The notes below the pieces were generated by a model. It did no database searches. It saw only the letters and a program-made list of their open reading frames with translations, and was not told the DNA's origin. From assembly GCA_905479905.1 (NCBI GenBank), contig CAJQOK010000375.1, positions 1-6,225 of the forward strand: DNA of 6,225 nucleotides, given 5' to 3'. Below, piece by piece: positions 4,806 to 6,225 of the stretch. The number at the start of each line of letters is the position of its first letter. Position 1 is the stretch's first letter. Source of the stretch: an uncultured Aliterella sp. Lineage in GTDB: Bacteria > Cyanobacteriota > Cyanobacteriia > Cyanobacteriales > Chroococcidiopsidaceae. Position numbers and translations under genes: made by a program.

Positions 4806-5816
4806 TACGCCAAAATGTTGATTAGCATCTGTCCATACTTGCATTGGTTTTAACCCGTGCGATCGCAATTCTTGCTGAATACTATTTAAGTCAAATTTGC
4901 GGGATATTTCGGTAAGGATGGTTTCATCAGATGCTATTTCAATTGTCAAGTCTAAAGCGTTTAATGTCACCGTTTGAGCGCGCAAACTTCGTAAGTACAT
5001 TTCAATCTGGCGCTGAGTTTCATTGTAAAAAGCTAAGTGTTCAAATTGGGTTAAATCGAAGTTGCCATCAAAGCGTTGATTTAAGTGATTGAGCATATTG
5101 AGATTAAAAGCTGCGGTAACTCCTTGACTGTCGTTATAAGCAGGTTCTAATATATTTTTAGATTTGTGTAAATCTATACCTAATAAAAAGTATTCGCCCC
5201 TTTGTAGAGCTTTCGTAATTTGCGAGAAAAATACTTGACATTCTTGGGGGTTGAGATTGCCTAAAGAACTACCAATAAAGCAAATTAATCGATTAGGTAA
5301 CGAAGCGGGTTTTAATTGTTTTAAAGCTAGTTCGTAGGTGCTAACAAGAGCATGAACTTGTAAAGAAGGGTAATTAGCTAAGAGTGCTTTGGCACTGCTT
5401 TCTAAGATACCTGCACTGACATCAATTGAAACATAGTGTAAGGGCAAGTTTAATTGATTGTAAGCATCTAGCAAAATGCGAGTTTTAGTTGAGCTACCGC
5501 TACCTAATTCTACTAATTCGCAAGCCCCGGTAATTTGAGCAATAGATTTTACACATTCTTGTAAAATAGCTGTTTCCGTGCGCGTAAGATAGTATTCAGG
5601 CAAGTCACAAATTTGCTCGAATAGTTGCGAACCATCATCATCATAAAAGTAACGAGCTTGAACAGATTTAGGTTTTTGAGTTAATCCTGAAATCACATCG
5701 CTTTTTTCTGTAAGCGCTGAAGCAGATAGAGTTGCAGCATTTAATAACTGCTCGATTTGCAAGCGATTTTCTAGATTTGGGGAAGTATTACCGCTTGCGG
5801 TATTAGACATTGACAT
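4782..5816 (-). CDS. egtD: L-histidine N-alpha-methyltransferase (EgtD)
   Basis: EgtD uses three S-adenosylmethionine molecules to turn histidine into hercynine (trimethylhistidine), the first step of ergothioneine synthesis. At 344 residues it is slightly longer than the mycobacterial enzyme, mainly from a polar N-terminal extension of about 25 residues. The SAM site is visible as ELGSGSSTKT (103-112), with the acidic D132 closing the next strand. LPEYYLTRTE (72-81) and GSSLGNLNP (182-190) match histidine-site segments, N187 aligning with the asparagine that binds the substrate in the mycobacterial enzyme. LTEIS (301-305) supplies the glutamate and serine (E303, S305) that contact the imidazole. 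It lies 68 bases downstream of egtB on the same strand and is probably co-transcribed. A strong AGGAGG precedes it. A second in-frame ATG (5810) is an alternative start. The last 24 bases overlap the convergent gene. Confidence 0.96.
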   Translation of the reverse strand: MSMSNTASGNTSPNLENRLQIEQLLNAATLSASALTEKSDVISGLTQKPKSVQARYFYDDDGSQLFEQICDLPEYYLTRTETAILQECVKSIAQITGACELVELGSGSSTKTRILLDAYNQLNLPLHYVSIDVSAGILESSAKALLANYPSLQVHALVSTYELALKQLKPASLPNRLICFIGSSLGNLNPQECQVFFSQITKALQRGEYFLLGIDLHKSKNILEPAYNDSQGVTAAFNLNMLNHLNQRFDGNFDLTQFEHLAFYNETQRQIEMYLRSLRAQTVTLNALDLTIEIASDETILTEISRKFDLNSIQQELRSHGLKPMQVWTDANQHFGVLLCRLLN

Positions 5817-5820
5817 TGTT

Positions 5821-5826
5821 CCTCCT
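5821..5826 (-). promoter_or_regulatory. Strong Shine-Dalgarno site of egtD
   Basis: On the minus strand AGGAGG stands four bases before the ATG at 5816 and ten bases before the second in-frame ATG at 5810. Neither spacing is ideal, so either methionine could be the start and the products would differ by two residues. This is the only textbook ribosome binding site in the window, which suggests egtD is translated efficiently and independently of egtB. Confidence 0.8.
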
Positions 5827-5884
5827 ACTTAGGAAACAAACTGTTAGGGAATGGAATATAAAACTATAAGTAATGCGATCGCAA

Positions 5885-6225
5885 TTACTCTTTGTCACTG
5901 GCACAACGAAACCCTGCTAAAATTTGTCTAACGCCGGGATGATACCAGTTGCGAAAACTCGAACGCAGCGCCCAAGGACGAGTTGCCCAACTACCACCTT
6001 TTAGCACCCAATGCTCGCCATCAAAATACACCTGAGAATAGCCAGGATAAGGATAGCCAGCAAAACCTTCATAACCTTCAAATACTGTTGATGTCCATTC
6101 CCAGACATTGCCCAGCATATCGTAACAGCCATAAATACTTTGTCCGGTGGGGTAAGCATTTACGGGCGTTGTTTGACTAACTGCATTGTTGTGATTGCAA
6201 TGTTTTTCTGTTGGTACATCTTCTC
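5885..6225 (-). CDS. egtB: Ergothioneine sulfoxide synthase EgtB, C-terminal part (cut by window edge)
   Basis: The frame is open to the right edge, so only the last 112 residues are visible and the start lies outside. EgtB is a non-haem iron enzyme that uses oxygen to join hercynine to a thiol donor (cysteine or gamma-glutamylcysteine, depending on the enzyme), making the sulfoxide precursor of ergothioneine. The visible part is the end of the FGE-sulfatase (formylglycine-generating enzyme-like) domain: YGCYDMLGNVWEWTS, YFDGEHWVLKGGSWATRP, WALRSSFRNWYHP and the closing ILAGFRCA, all typical of the family. The N-terminal DinB-like domain with most iron ligands is not in view, so intactness and thiol preference cannot be judged. 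The next gene is egtD, 68 bases on. Those two are the core of the pathway; no egtC or egtE appears here. Confidence 0.92.
   Translation of the reverse strand, partial: EDVPTEKHCNHNNAVSQTTPVNAYPTGQSIYGCYDMLGNVWEWTSTVFEGYEGFAGYPYPGYSQVYFDGEHWVLKGGSWATRPWALRSSFRNWYHPGVRQILAGFRCASDKE

Noticed and set aside
5983..6180. 65-codon plus-strand open frame
   Set aside because: It is antisense to the conserved FGE-sulfatase domain of egtB, which is clearly the real coding strand.
1..6225. Defence island, mobile element or other undescribed multi-gene system
   Set aside because: All genes except the egtB-egtD pair alternate in strand, belong to ordinary chromosomal families, and show no transposase, integrase, toxin-antitoxin or nuclease signatures.

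Overview
The window looks like a piece of a cyanobacterial chromosome. The evidence is nine copies of the octamer GCGATCGC (HIP1; starts at 499, 897, 1151, 1218, 1724, 3052, 3723, 4859 and 5875), arrays of a 7-base short tandem repeat, and gene content that includes a helical carotenoid protein and a lumen-targeted photosystem I accumulation factor. HIP1 is carried by many cyanobacteria, so I do not name a genus. I see no RNA gene, insertion sequence, CRISPR array, phage gene or replication origin.

Layout from left to right. Bases 30-180 are a heptanucleotide repeat array that runs into the 3' end of ispD (177-863, minus strand), the cytidylyltransferase of the MEP isoprenoid pathway. A 128-base divergent spacer separates ispD from a family 9 glycosyltransferase gene (992-1924, plus). 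A 450-base intergenic stretch follows, with a perfect hairpin, a decayed second copy of the heptamer element (2193-2240), and tandem and inverted repeats just upstream of a helical carotenoid protein gene (2378-2833, plus). That gene ends in a clear intrinsic terminator. Next is a SirB1-type transglutaminase-like/TPR gene (2917-3741, minus), then an AT-rich divergent spacer of about 480 bases. After it comes a signal-peptide-bearing thioredoxin-fold protein of the photosystem I accumulation factor family (4221-4805, plus). This gene overlaps tail-to-tail with egtD (4782-5816, minus). The 3' part of egtB lies upstream of egtD on the same strand and runs off the right edge.

How the genes fit together. 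egtB and egtD form a probable operon for ergothioneine synthesis: EgtD trimethylates histidine and EgtB adds the sulfur. Ergothioneine, a carotenoid-binding quencher and a PSI accumulation factor suit an oxygenic phototroph coping with light and oxidative stress. IspD supplies the precursor pathway for carotenoids. Apart from egtB-egtD, the genes alternate in strand and look like single transcription units, so this functional theme is an inference and not an operon.

I did not find a convincing undescribed multi-gene system. The items most worth a second look are the pair of homologous heptamer-repeat elements flanking the ispD/glycosyltransferase block (one supplies the ispD stop codon), the repeat-rich, possibly leaderless control region of the carotenoid protein, and two proteins that keep a catalytic fold but lack its usual cysteine.
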